A stretch of DNA of 13,434 nt from Actinomycetales bacterium. Its GTDB lineage: Bacteria > Actinomycetota > Actinomycetes > Actinomycetales > Cellulomonadaceae. Positions within the stretch are counted from its first letter, which is position 1, and each line of letters starts with the position of its first letter. Position numbers and translations under genes: made by a program. The stretch lies in contig JAAZAC010000231.1 of the NCBI GenBank assembly GCA_012514545.1, positions 1 to 13,434 of the forward strand, read 5' to 3'. Positions 1-5,018 of this stretch are shown in pieces. The notes under the pieces were generated by a model. That model was given only the letters and a program-made list of their open reading frames with translations, did no database searches and was not told where the DNA came from.

Positions 1-1498
1 CGTCCTTGGCCTGGACCGAGATCTTCGGGCCGTAGAACGCCGCGCCGCCCGGGTCGTCCACGAGGTCCAGGCCGGACGCCGTGGCGACCTCGCGCAGCAC
101 CTCCGTGGCCTCGGCCCAGGTGGCGTCGTCGCCGATGTGCTTGTCCTCGTTGCGCGTGGAGAGCTCGAGGTAGAAGTCGCTCAGGCCGTAGTCACGCAGC
201 AGGTCGAGCACGAACTGCAGGAGCTCCGCGAGCTCGCCGCGCATCTGGTCGCGGGTGCAGTAGATGTGCGCGTCGTCCTGCGTGAAGCCGCGGGCGCGGG
301 TCATGCCGTGCACGACGCCGGACTTCTCGTACCGGTACACCGTGCCGAACTCGAACAGCCGCAGCGGCAGCTCCCGGTAGGACCGCCCGCGAGCGGCGAA
401 CACCAGGTTGTGCATCGGGCAGTTCATCGGCTTGAGGTAGTAGTCCTGCCCCTGCCGGCGCACGTTGCCCTCGGCGTCCCGCTCCTCGTCGAGCTGCATG
501 GGCGGGTACATGCCGTCCGCGTACCAGTCGAGGTGGCCGGAGATCTCGAACAGCCGCGCCTTGGTGATGTGCGGGCTGTTGACGAACGAGTACCCCGCCT
601 CGACGTGGCGCTGCCGGGAGTAGTTCTCCATCTCCATGCGGACGATGCCGCCCTTGGGGTGGAAGACCGCGAGGCCGGAGCCGATCTCCTCGGGGAACGA
701 GAAGAGGTCCAGCTCGTTGCCGAGACGGCGGTGGTCGCGGCGCTCGGCCTCGGCGAGGCGCTCGAGGTAGGCGCGCAGCTCGTCCTTCGTCGGCCAGGCG
801 GTGCCGTAGACGCGCTGGAGCTGCGGGTTCTTCTCCGAGCCGCGCCAGTACGCGGCGGCGGTGCGCGTGAGCTGGAAGCCGTTGCCGATGAGCCGGGTCG
901 ACGGCAGGTGCGGGCCGCGGCACAGGTCCTGCCAGGCGACCGTGCCGTCGCGGCGGACGTTCTGGTAGATCGTGAGGCCGCCGAGGCCGACCTCGACGGA
1001 CGCGCCCTCCGTCTCGTCGGCGCTGCCCTTGAGGCCGATGAGCTCGAGCTTGTACGGCTCGTCCGCGAGCTCGGCGCGCGCCTCCGCCTCGGTGACCTCC
1101 CGGCGCCGGAAGGTCTGGCCCTCCTTCACGATGCGCTGCATGACCTTCTCGAGGGCCTTGAGGTCCTCGGGCGTGAAGGGCACCTCGACGTCGAAGTCGT
1201 AGTAGAAGCCGTCCGTGACGGGCGGCCCGATGCCGAGCCGTGCCTTCGGGTGCAGCTCCTGCACGGCCTGGGCGAGCACGTGCGCCGTCGAGTGGCGCAG
1301 CACCGCGAGCCCGTCGGGCGAGTCGATCGTCACGGCCTCCACGACCGCGCCGTCGGGCAGCGGCGTCGCGAGGTCGCGCAGCTCCCCGTCGACCCGCACG
1401 ACGACGACCTCGCGCCGGTCGCCGTAGAGGTCGGTCCCGGTCGTCCCCTCCGCCACGGTCCGCTCGTCGCCGTCGACGGTCAGGGTGATCTGTGGCAC
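1..1498 (-). CDS. thrS: Threonyl-tRNA synthetase (C-terminal part beyond window)
   Basis: Cytoplasmic class II aminoacyl-tRNA synthetase that charges tRNA-Thr. The GTG start at 1498-1496 is chosen because it opens a continuous frame (MPQITLTVDGDERTV...) and has GGAGAGG five bases upstream. 499 codons are visible; the anticodon-binding domain lies beyond the left edge. Seen in order: a TGS domain (about residues 1-60); the editing domain with HSTAH (His69, His73) and LCRGPH (Cys193, His197), matching the HxxxH/CxxxH editing site of the family; then the catalytic core with YYLKPMNCPMHN (zinc-binding Cys) and the motif 2 region RELPLRLFEFGTVYRYE...HGMTRARGFTQDDAHIYC. The last visible residues, AFYGPKISVQ, are the conserved segment before motif 3. 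No internal stop or damage was seen. A possible promoter lies just upstream, and a tRNA-Val gene on the same strand lies about 275 bases further up. Identity is certain; completeness cannot be judged. Confidence 0.96.
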   Translation of the reverse strand, partial: MPQITLTVDGDERTVAEGTTGTDLYGDRREVVVVRVDGELRDLATPLPDGAVVEAVTIDSPDGLAVLRHSTAHVLAQAVQELHPKARLGIGPPVTDGFYYDFDVEVPFTPEDLKALEKVMQRIVKEGQTFRRREVTEAEARAELADEPYKLELIGLKGSADETEGASVEVGLGGLTIYQNVRRDGTVAWQDLCRGPHLPSTRLIGNGFQLTRTAAAYWRGSEKNPQLQRVYGTAWPTKDELRAYLERLAEAERRDHRRLGNELDLFSFPEEIGSGLAVFHPKGGIVRMEMENYSRQRHVEAGYSFVNSPHITKARLFEISGHLDWYADGMYPPMQLDEERDAEGNVRRQGQDYYLKPMNCPMHNLVFAARGRSYRELPLRLFEFGTVYRYEKSGVVHGMTRARGFTQDDAHIYCTRDQMRGELAELLQFVLDLLRDYGLSDFYLELSTRNEDKHIGDDATWAEATEVLREVATASGLDLVDDPGGAAFYGPKISVQAKD

Positions 1499-1503
1499 GG
1501 GAA

Positions 1504-1510
1504 CCTCTCC
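1504..1510 (-). promoter_or_regulatory. Ribosome binding site of thrS
   Basis: On the minus strand GGAGAGG lies five bases before the GTG at 1498. This spacing supports the GTG as the thrS start; no ATG precedes the conserved TGS domain in this frame. Confidence 0.7.
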
Positions 1511-1529
1511 GGGTCGTGGGGTCGCGTCG

Positions 1530-1535
1530 ATGCTA
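1530..1535 (-). promoter_or_regulatory. Probable -10 element of the thrS promoter
   Basis: Minus-strand TAGCAT fits the actinobacterial TAnnnT -10 pattern and would start a transcript about 25 bases before the thrS GTG. No good -35 hexamer is seen at 16-19 bases. The same sequence, in an 11-base context, recurs in front of the tRNA-Val(CAC) gene. Inferred from pattern and position only. Confidence 0.4.
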
Positions 1536-1772
1536 GCGACTCCGGTCGGACCGACGAGCCACGGGGCCCGCCGGGCGGGTGGGGCGCCGGACGCGGGGCC
1601 GACCGGCACCGACCGACGAGGCGGCGCCGCAGGGTCGCGGAGTGGCTCCCGGGGCGGCCGCCCGGACGGCCGGATCGGGGCGGCGGGGCCCCTCCGTGTC
1701 CCGATCGTTATGATTTGCACGGCCGGCCGGTGAAAGTCCGCCCATTTGGCGTATCTCCGCGGCGGCAGGGGG

Positions 1773-1844
1773 TGGGCGATACTGGGTTCGAACCAGTGAC
1801 CTCCTCGGTGTGAACGAGGCGCTCTACCACTGAGCCAATCGCCC
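1773..1844 (-). tRNA. tRNA-Val (anticodon CAC)
   Basis: Seventy-two bases fold into a full cloverleaf: acceptor GGGCGAT/ATCGCCC, D stem GCTC/GAGC, anticodon stem CCTCG/CGAGG with loop TTCACAC, T arm ACTGG-TTCGAAC-CCAGT, and discriminator A. The anticodon CAC (positions 1812-1810) reads GUG valine codons. The 3' CCA is not encoded (ACCC follows), so it must be added by a nucleotidyltransferase. The gene is a single unit between thrS and the ssgA-like gene and probably has its own promoter at 1878-1883. It matches the tRNA-Val(GAC) at 4837 at 62 of 72 positions, on the opposite strand. Confidence 0.97.
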
Positions 1845-1846
1845 GT

Positions 1847-1867
1847 GCGGCGAGTCAGGCTCGCCGC
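1847..1867 (-). other. Hairpin in the 5' leader of the tRNA-Val precursor
   Basis: A perfect 8-bp inverted repeat, GCGGCGAG and CTCGCCGC, has a five-base loop. It ends two bases before the mature tRNA 5' end on the minus strand. If transcription starts about seven bases after the -10 at 1878-1883, the hairpin fills almost the whole precursor leader. Such hairpins can help 5' processing, but chance pairing is easy in DNA this GC-rich. Confidence 0.35.
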
Positions 1868-1877
1868 GCCGTGGATG

Positions 1878-1883
1878 ATGCTA
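1878..1883 (-). promoter_or_regulatory. Probable -10 element of the tRNA-Val(CAC) promoter
   Basis: Minus-strand TAGCAT lies 33 bases before the mature tRNA start and fits TAnnnT. The best -35-like string upstream, TTCGCC, is at a long 19-base spacing. The flanking bases equal those of the putative thrS -10, which suggests a shared promoter type for these two translation genes. Confidence 0.45.
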
Positions 1884-1969
1884 GCGAATCCACAGGCCAC
1901 TCGGCGAACCTGGCGGGGCTCGGCGCGGGGGCGGCACGATCGATCGGGACGCGTGGAAGAGGGTGAGTG

Positions 1970-2398
1970 ATGGCGGGTTCCGTGCCAGACGTGCGCGAGG
2001 TCGTCTCCATGCACCTCGTCCTCTCGGACGCCAGCGTCCTGCCGATCCGCGCGGAGCTCGCGTTCGACTGCGCCGACCCGTACACCGTCCGCGTCGAGTT
2101 CACCGGTACGCACTCCAGCTGCACGTGGCTCATCGGCCGTGAGCTGCTCGCCCAGGGGATCCTGGCCGACCCGTCCGCGCCCGCCGGCACGGGCGACGTG
2201 CGCATCTGGCGTGACGAGGACCCGGCCTTCCTCCTCATGGCCCTGAGCGGGGTCGAGGGCGACGCCCTCCTCGCCGGCCCGGCCGAGCCGTTCGCGCGCT
2301 TCATCTCCGCGACGACGGCGCTCGTCCCCTTCGGCTCCGAGAGCAGCCGCATGGAGGACGAGATCTCGCGCCTCATCGTCACGCTGCTCGACGCCTGA
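1970..2398 (+). CDS. SsgA-like (SALP) cell-division/sporulation regulator
   Basis: A 142-residue cytoplasmic protein of the SsgA/SsgB family. In Streptomyces these small proteins help position the divisome (SsgB recruits FtsZ) and direct septum and spore formation. The family pattern runs through the whole protein: an N-terminal MHLVLSDASVLPIRAEL strand, YTVRVEF (about 38-44), the Trp-containing WLIGRELLAQGI (53-64), GTGDVRIW (73-80), LLMALSGVEGDALLAGP (88-104) and the FISATTALVPFGSES region. No membrane segment or signal peptide is present. The ATG at 1970 lies six bases after GAAGAGGG; an in-frame GTG at 1967 gives a tighter spacing and cannot be excluded. It is a single-gene unit converging on pabC, with only 24 bases between stop codons. 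The family assignment is firm. Which SsgA-like subtype it is cannot be told here, so no gene symbol is given. Confidence 0.9.
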   Translation: MAGSVPDVREVVSMHLVLSDASVLPIRAELAFDCADPYTVRVEFTGTHSSCTWLIGRELLAQGILADPSAPAGTGDVRIWRDEDPAFLLMALSGVEGDALLAGPAEPFARFISATTALVPFGSESSRMEDEISRLIVTLLDA

Positions 2399-2413
2399 GC
2401 GCGGGCTCCGCGC
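2399..2413. terminator. Small hairpin between convergent ssgA-like gene and pabC
   Basis: GCGCGG-GCT-CCGCGC forms a perfect 6-bp stem immediately after the ssgA-like stop codon and ten bases beyond the end of pabC. Its position between convergent genes fits a shared terminator, but it is short and lacks a T tract. It may be chance in this composition. Confidence 0.3.
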
Positions 2414-2422
2414 GCGGCGCCG

Positions 2423-3283
2423 TCACGGGTCGAGGTCGGCCGCCTCGCGCTCCGCGTAGAGCTCGCGCACGCGCTGCGTGAGCGGGCCGGGCGCGACGGG
2501 CGCGCCGTCGAGCTCGACCACGGGCGCCACCGTGCGCACCGAGCCCGTCAGGCCGAGGTGCGCCCGCCCCGCGAGCACCTCGTCGAGCACCGCGTACGCC
2601 AGCTCCCCCGGCGCGGCCTCGCGCACGGGCAGCCCCGCCTCCGCCGACCACTCCAGCACGAGCTCGCGCGTGATCCCGGCGAGGCAGCCGGTGTGCAGGC
2701 CGGGCGTGAGGAGCTCGCCGTCGCGCTCCACGAAGACGTTCGTCGCGGTGCCCTCGCACAGCTCGCCGACGGTGTTGGCGAGGAGCGCCTCGTCCGCGCC
2801 GCGGGACCGGGCGTGGGCGAGGACGACGGCGTTCTCGGCGTACGACGTCGTCTTCAGCCCGGCGACCGCGGACCGCTCGTTGCGCACCCAGGGCACGCGG
2901 ACGACGCGCACGACGTCGGCGGGCTGGGCGGGGCCCGCCAGGACGAGCACCGTCTGGGGGCTCGCCCAGCGACCGGAGCCGAGCGGGCCCAGGCCCGCCG
3001 TGACGGTGATCCGGAGCCGGCCGAGGTTCGTGCCCGCCGCGAGCACGGCTTCGACCCCCTCGCGGATGAGGTCCTCGTCCGGCGGGGCGAGCCCGATGCC
3101 GACCGCGGACTGCCGCAGCCGGCGCAGGTGCCGCGTCAGCGCGAACGGCCGCCCGCGGACGACGCCGCACGTCTCGAAGACGCCGTCGCCGACCGTCAGC
3201 CCGTGGTCGAGCGGGCTGAGCAGCGGCTCCGCGGGGTCGCGGAGCCGTCCGTCCGCCCAGACGACGATCCCCTCCGTGCTCAT
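2423..3283 (-). CDS. pabC: Aminodeoxychorismate lyase (class IV PLP aminotransferase fold)
   Basis: A 286-residue fold-type IV PLP enzyme. The best reading is 4-amino-4-deoxychorismate lyase, which releases pyruvate to give 4-aminobenzoate for folate synthesis. Visible motifs: DHGLTVGDGVFET (26-38) at the N terminus; Lys144 in AGLKTTSY, the expected PLP Schiff-base lysine; ADEALLANTVGELCEGTATNVF (163-184), the PLP-phosphate and Glu-binding segment; and HTGCLAGITRELVL (197-210), also typical. The ATG at 3283 is fixed by GAGGGGAGGA five to six bases upstream. Its first bases overlap the pabB stop codon (ATGA), so translation is probably coupled. Branched-chain and D-amino-acid aminotransferases share the fold and cannot be fully excluded by sequence alone. 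The tight pairing with pabB makes the lyase role most likely. Confidence 0.85.
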   Translation of the reverse strand: MSTEGIVVWADGRLRDPAEPLLSPLDHGLTVGDGVFETCGVVRGRPFALTRHLRRLRQSAVGIGLAPPDEDLIREGVEAVLAAGTNLGRLRITVTAGLGPLGSGRWASPQTVLVLAGPAQPADVVRVVRVPWVRNERSAVAGLKTTSYAENAVVLAHARSRGADEALLANTVGELCEGTATNVFVERDGELLTPGLHTGCLAGITRELVLEWSAEAGLPVREAAPGELAYAVLDEVLAGRAHLGLTGSVRTVAPVVELDGAPVAPGPLTQRVRELYAEREAADLDP

Positions 3284-4446
3284 CCGTTCCTCCCCTCGTC
3301 GGGCGCGTGGGCCCCGGCACCGCCCGGCCCGGCACCGCCCGGCCCGGCCCATCCTGGTCCGTCCTCGCTCGCCAGAGCGACCAGCCGCACCGCCTTGAGC
3401 TCCGTCTCGGCCCACTCGCGCTCCGGGTCCGACTCCCACGTGATCCCCGCCCCGGTGCCGAAGCGCAGCGTCCCGCCGTCCTCCCCCGTCCACCAGAACG
3501 TGCGGATGGCGACCGCGAGCTCGGCGCGCCCCGCGTCGCCGTCGACCCAGCCGAAGGCTCCGCAGTACGGACCGCGGGGCGTGGGCTCGAGGTCGCGGAT
3601 GGCCGCGAGGGCCGTGTGCTTCGGGGCGCCGGACACCGAGGCGGGCGGGAAGGTGGCGGCGAGGACCTCGGGCCACCCGGCGTCGGGCAGGAGCCGCCCG
3701 ACCACCGTGGTGACGAGGTGCGCGAGCCCGGGGTGCCGCTCCACCCGCAGGAGGTCCGCAACCTCCACCGTCGCCGGCGCGCAGACCCGCTGCAGGTCGT
3801 TGCGCACCATGTCGGTGATCATGACGTTCTCCGCGCGGTCCTTGTCCGTGAGCCCCTCCGGCGTCGCGGCGGTGCCCTTGATGGGGCCGGACGCGACGGT
3901 GCCGCCGGCGACGGTGAGGAACCGCTCCGGGGACGCGCTCACCACCCAGGCGGGCGGCAGCGGACCGCCCGCCGGGACGTGCAGGCCGCCCGCGAACGGC
4001 GCCGGGTTGCCGGCCAGGAGGCGGGCCGCCAGCGCGGCCGCGGAGGGCTCGCCGTCGGCGGCGGGCAGCGGGGCGGAGAGCACGCGGCAGAGGTTGACCT
4101 GGTAGACGTCGCCGGCGCGGATGCGGCGGCGCACCTCGGCGACGCCGGCCAGGTAGCCCTCGCGCGACAGCGAGGACCGCCAGGCCTCCGGCCGGGGCCC
4201 CCGCCAGGGCGCCGGGGCGGGCGGGGCGGCGACGGCGCCGTCGGGCCGGCGGACGACGTCGGCGAAGCGGTACGCCCGGCCGCGGCCCTCGAACGCGCAC
4301 GCGACGACCCAGAAGCCGGCGGCGAGGCGCTCCGCGCCGTCGGGCAGCTCCACGCACTCCACGGGCCGCGCCGCGGACACGCCCGCGAACCAGGCGCTCC
4401 CGCCCGTCGCGCCCGCGTCCCGCCTCGCGGCGGCCGGCCCACTCAC
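3280..4446 (-). CDS. pabB: Aminodeoxychorismate synthase component I (chorismate-binding)
   Basis: A 388-residue chorismate-utilising enzyme that, with the amidotransferase PabA, aminates chorismate to 4-amino-4-deoxychorismate. PIKGT (Lys190) is the key sign: PabB proteins carry this lysine, whereas anthranilate synthase (TrpE) usually has PIAGT. Also present: GDVYQVNL (112-119), SASPERF (170-176), TDKDRAENVMITDMVRNDL (200-218), FPPASVSGAPK (266-276) and GAGITWES (332-339). The N-terminal domain is short compared with the roughly 450-residue E. coli protein. The GTG at 4446 is preferred because a -10-like TAGGGT lies exactly seven bases upstream, fitting a leaderless message. An ATG 31 codons earlier would add only a low-complexity Arg/Ala/Gly stretch. 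The protein ends in a Gly/Ala/Pro tail (about 364-388) that includes a 15-bp DNA repeat. It overlaps pabC by four bases. No pabA is in the window. Confidence 0.9.
   Translation of the reverse strand: MSGPAAARRDAGATGGSAWFAGVSAARPVECVELPDGAERLAAGFWVVACAFEGRGRAYRFADVVRRPDGAVAAPPAPAPWRGPRPEAWRSSLSREGYLAGVAEVRRRIRAGDVYQVNLCRVLSAPLPAADGEPSAAALAARLLAGNPAPFAGGLHVPAGGPLPPAWVVSASPERFLTVAGGTVASGPIKGTAATPEGLTDKDRAENVMITDMVRNDLQRVCAPATVEVADLLRVERHPGLAHLVTTVVGRLLPDAGWPEVLAATFPPASVSGAPKHTALAAIRDLEPTPRGPYCGAFGWVDGDAGRAELAVAIRTFWWTGEDGGTLRFGTGAGITWESDPEREWAETELKAVRLVALASEDGPGWAGPGGAGPGGAGAHAPDEGRNG
3288..3297 (-). promoter_or_regulatory. Ribosome binding site of pabC inside the end of pabB
   Basis: Minus-strand GAGGGGAGGA lies within the last codons of pabB (Asp-Glu-Gly-Arg-Asn-Gly tail), four bases before the pabC ATG. 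It fixes the pabC start and allows reinitiation after pabB. Confidence 0.7.
3316..3345. repeat. Tandem 15-bp repeat, two perfect copies, in the 3' end of pabB
   Basis: GGCACCGCCCGGCCC occurs twice head to tail, followed by a further GGCCC. On the coding (minus) strand the repeat encodes Gly-Pro-Gly-Gly-Ala units in the disordered tail of PabB. Each unit is in frame, so copy number could change without breaking the gene. Confidence 0.8.
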
Positions 4447-4453
4447 GCGGCCG

Positions 4454-4459
4454 ACCCTA
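4454..4459 (-). promoter_or_regulatory. -10 element of a probable leaderless pabB promoter
   Basis: Minus-strand TAGGGT is followed by seven bases (CGGCCGC) and then the pabB GTG. This places the expected transcription start at, or one base before, the start codon. No Shine-Dalgarno sequence is visible before the GTG, consistent with a leaderless mRNA. No clear -35 hexamer is seen. Confidence 0.5.
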
Positions 4460-4562
4460 GCCCGCCGACCGGCGGCCCCGACGGTCGCGCCCCGCCCCGC
4501 GGGCGCCGTCCGGCGCGCCGTCGGGACGGGCCCTCGCACCCGGCGCGCCGGGCCCGAACGGG

Positions 4563-4593
4563 TTGGACTCTCGTCGCGGGCGTCGGTTAGAGT
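4563..4593 (+). promoter_or_regulatory. Promoter of the tRNA-Gly-Cys-Val operon
   Basis: TTGGAC (4563-4568) and TAGAGT (4588-4593), 19 bases apart, resemble the main actinobacterial sigma factor consensus. Transcription would start near 4600, about 37 bases before the first tRNA. Position and strand fit the tRNA operon well. Confidence 0.6.
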
Positions 4594-4636
4594 TCGGGAC
4601 GCGCACGGAGCGGGCCGCAGGCCCCGGACGTGCCGC

Positions 4637-4709
4637 GCGGACGTAGCGCAGTTGGTAGCGCATCACCTTGCCAAGGTGAGGGTCGCGGGTTCGAGTCCCG
4701 TCGTCCGCT
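4637..4709 (+). tRNA. tRNA-Gly (anticodon GCC)
   Basis: A 73-base cloverleaf: acceptor GCGGACG/CGTCCGC, D stem GCGC/GCGC, anticodon stem TCACC/GGTGA with loop TTGCCAA, T arm GCGGG-TTCGAGT-CCCGT, discriminator T. The anticodon GCC is at 4670-4672 and reads GGC/GGU glycine codons. CCA is not encoded. It is the first gene of a three-tRNA plus-strand operon, with 50 bases to the next tRNA. Confidence 0.97.
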
Positions 4710-4759
4710 CGGAGGCGACACCGCACCCGAAGGCTCTGCCTCAGGCGGAACGGCCGAAC

Positions 4760-4830
4760 GGTGGAGTGGCCGAGAGGCGAGGCAGCGGCCTGCAAAGCCG
4801 TACACACGGGTTCGAATCCCGTCTCCACCT
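4760..4830 (+). tRNA. tRNA-Cys (anticodon GCA)
   Basis: A 71-base cloverleaf: acceptor GGTGGAG/CTCCACC, D stem GCC/GGC, anticodon stem GCGGC/GCCGT with loop CTGCAAA, T arm ACGGG-TTCGAAT-CCCGT, discriminator T. The anticodon GCA is at 4792-4794. The 3' CCA is not encoded. It is the middle gene of the operon, only six bases before tRNA-Val, so it is certainly cut from a joint precursor. Confidence 0.97.
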
Positions 4831-4836
4831 CGACAA

Positions 4837-4911
4837 GGGCGATTGGCGCAGAGGTAGCGCGCTTCCTCGACACGGAAGAGGTCACTGGTTCGATCCCAGT
4901 ATCGCCCACCA
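4837..4911 (+). tRNA. tRNA-Val (anticodon GAC), CCA encoded
   Basis: Acceptor GGGCGAT/ATCGCCC, D stem GCGC/GCGC, anticodon stem CTTCC/GGAAG with loop TCGACAC, T arm ACTGG-TTCGATC-CCAGT, discriminator A at 4908. It is followed by a genome-encoded CCA (4909-4911), unlike the other three tRNAs here. The anticodon GAC (4869-4871) reads GUC/GUU. It is the last gene of the operon, four bases before a strong hairpin. It is a close paralogue of the tRNA-Val(CAC) on the other strand. Confidence 0.97.
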
Positions 4912-4914
4912 GCA

Positions 4915-4950
4915 CCGACGGGCCGCCCGGAGACCCGGGCGGCCCGTCGG
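4915..4950. terminator. Perfect 16-bp terminator hairpin between tRNA operon and narI
   Basis: CCGACGGGCCGCCCGG pairs without mismatch with CCGGGCGGCCCGTCGG around an AGAC loop. It starts four bases after the CCA of tRNA-Val and ends 68 bases from the narI stop on the opposite strand. Its position between convergent units suggests it terminates the tRNA operon and probably the nar operon too. No T tract follows on either strand, which is common for actinobacterial terminators. Confidence 0.75.
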
Positions 4951-5018
4951 CGTACCGGGGCCGTCTCCGGCCCTCTGTCGCTGTCGGGGCGTGCCGGGCC
5001 CTGCCGACCCGTGCTCCC

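Noticed and set aside
1499..1772. T-box or other leader riboswitch before thrS
   Set aside because: I looked for the conserved T-box core and an antiterminator/terminator pair followed by T residues and saw neither. Only GC palindromes such as GGGGCCCC are present.
137..1813. Plus-strand open frame of 558 codons opposite thrS
   Set aside because: Opposite a certain thrS. Its end, VGDTGFEPVTSSV, is the well-known false peptide from reading antisense through a tRNA.
1937..1946. CGATCGATCG palindrome before the ssgA-like gene as an operator
   Set aside because: Only 10 bases made of repeated GATC units, a frequent chance palindrome; no second site and no matching regulator.
1855..2382. Minus-strand frame of 175 codons opposite the ssgA-like gene
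   Set aside because: Ser/Arg-rich shadow of a recognised family protein on the plus strand.
4457..4915. Minus-strand frame with GDTGIEPVTSSV and DDGTRTRDPHLGKVMRYQL
   Set aside because: These are typical spurious translations of the antisense of tRNA-Val and tRNA-Gly. The frame crosses all three tRNAs and has no real protein features.
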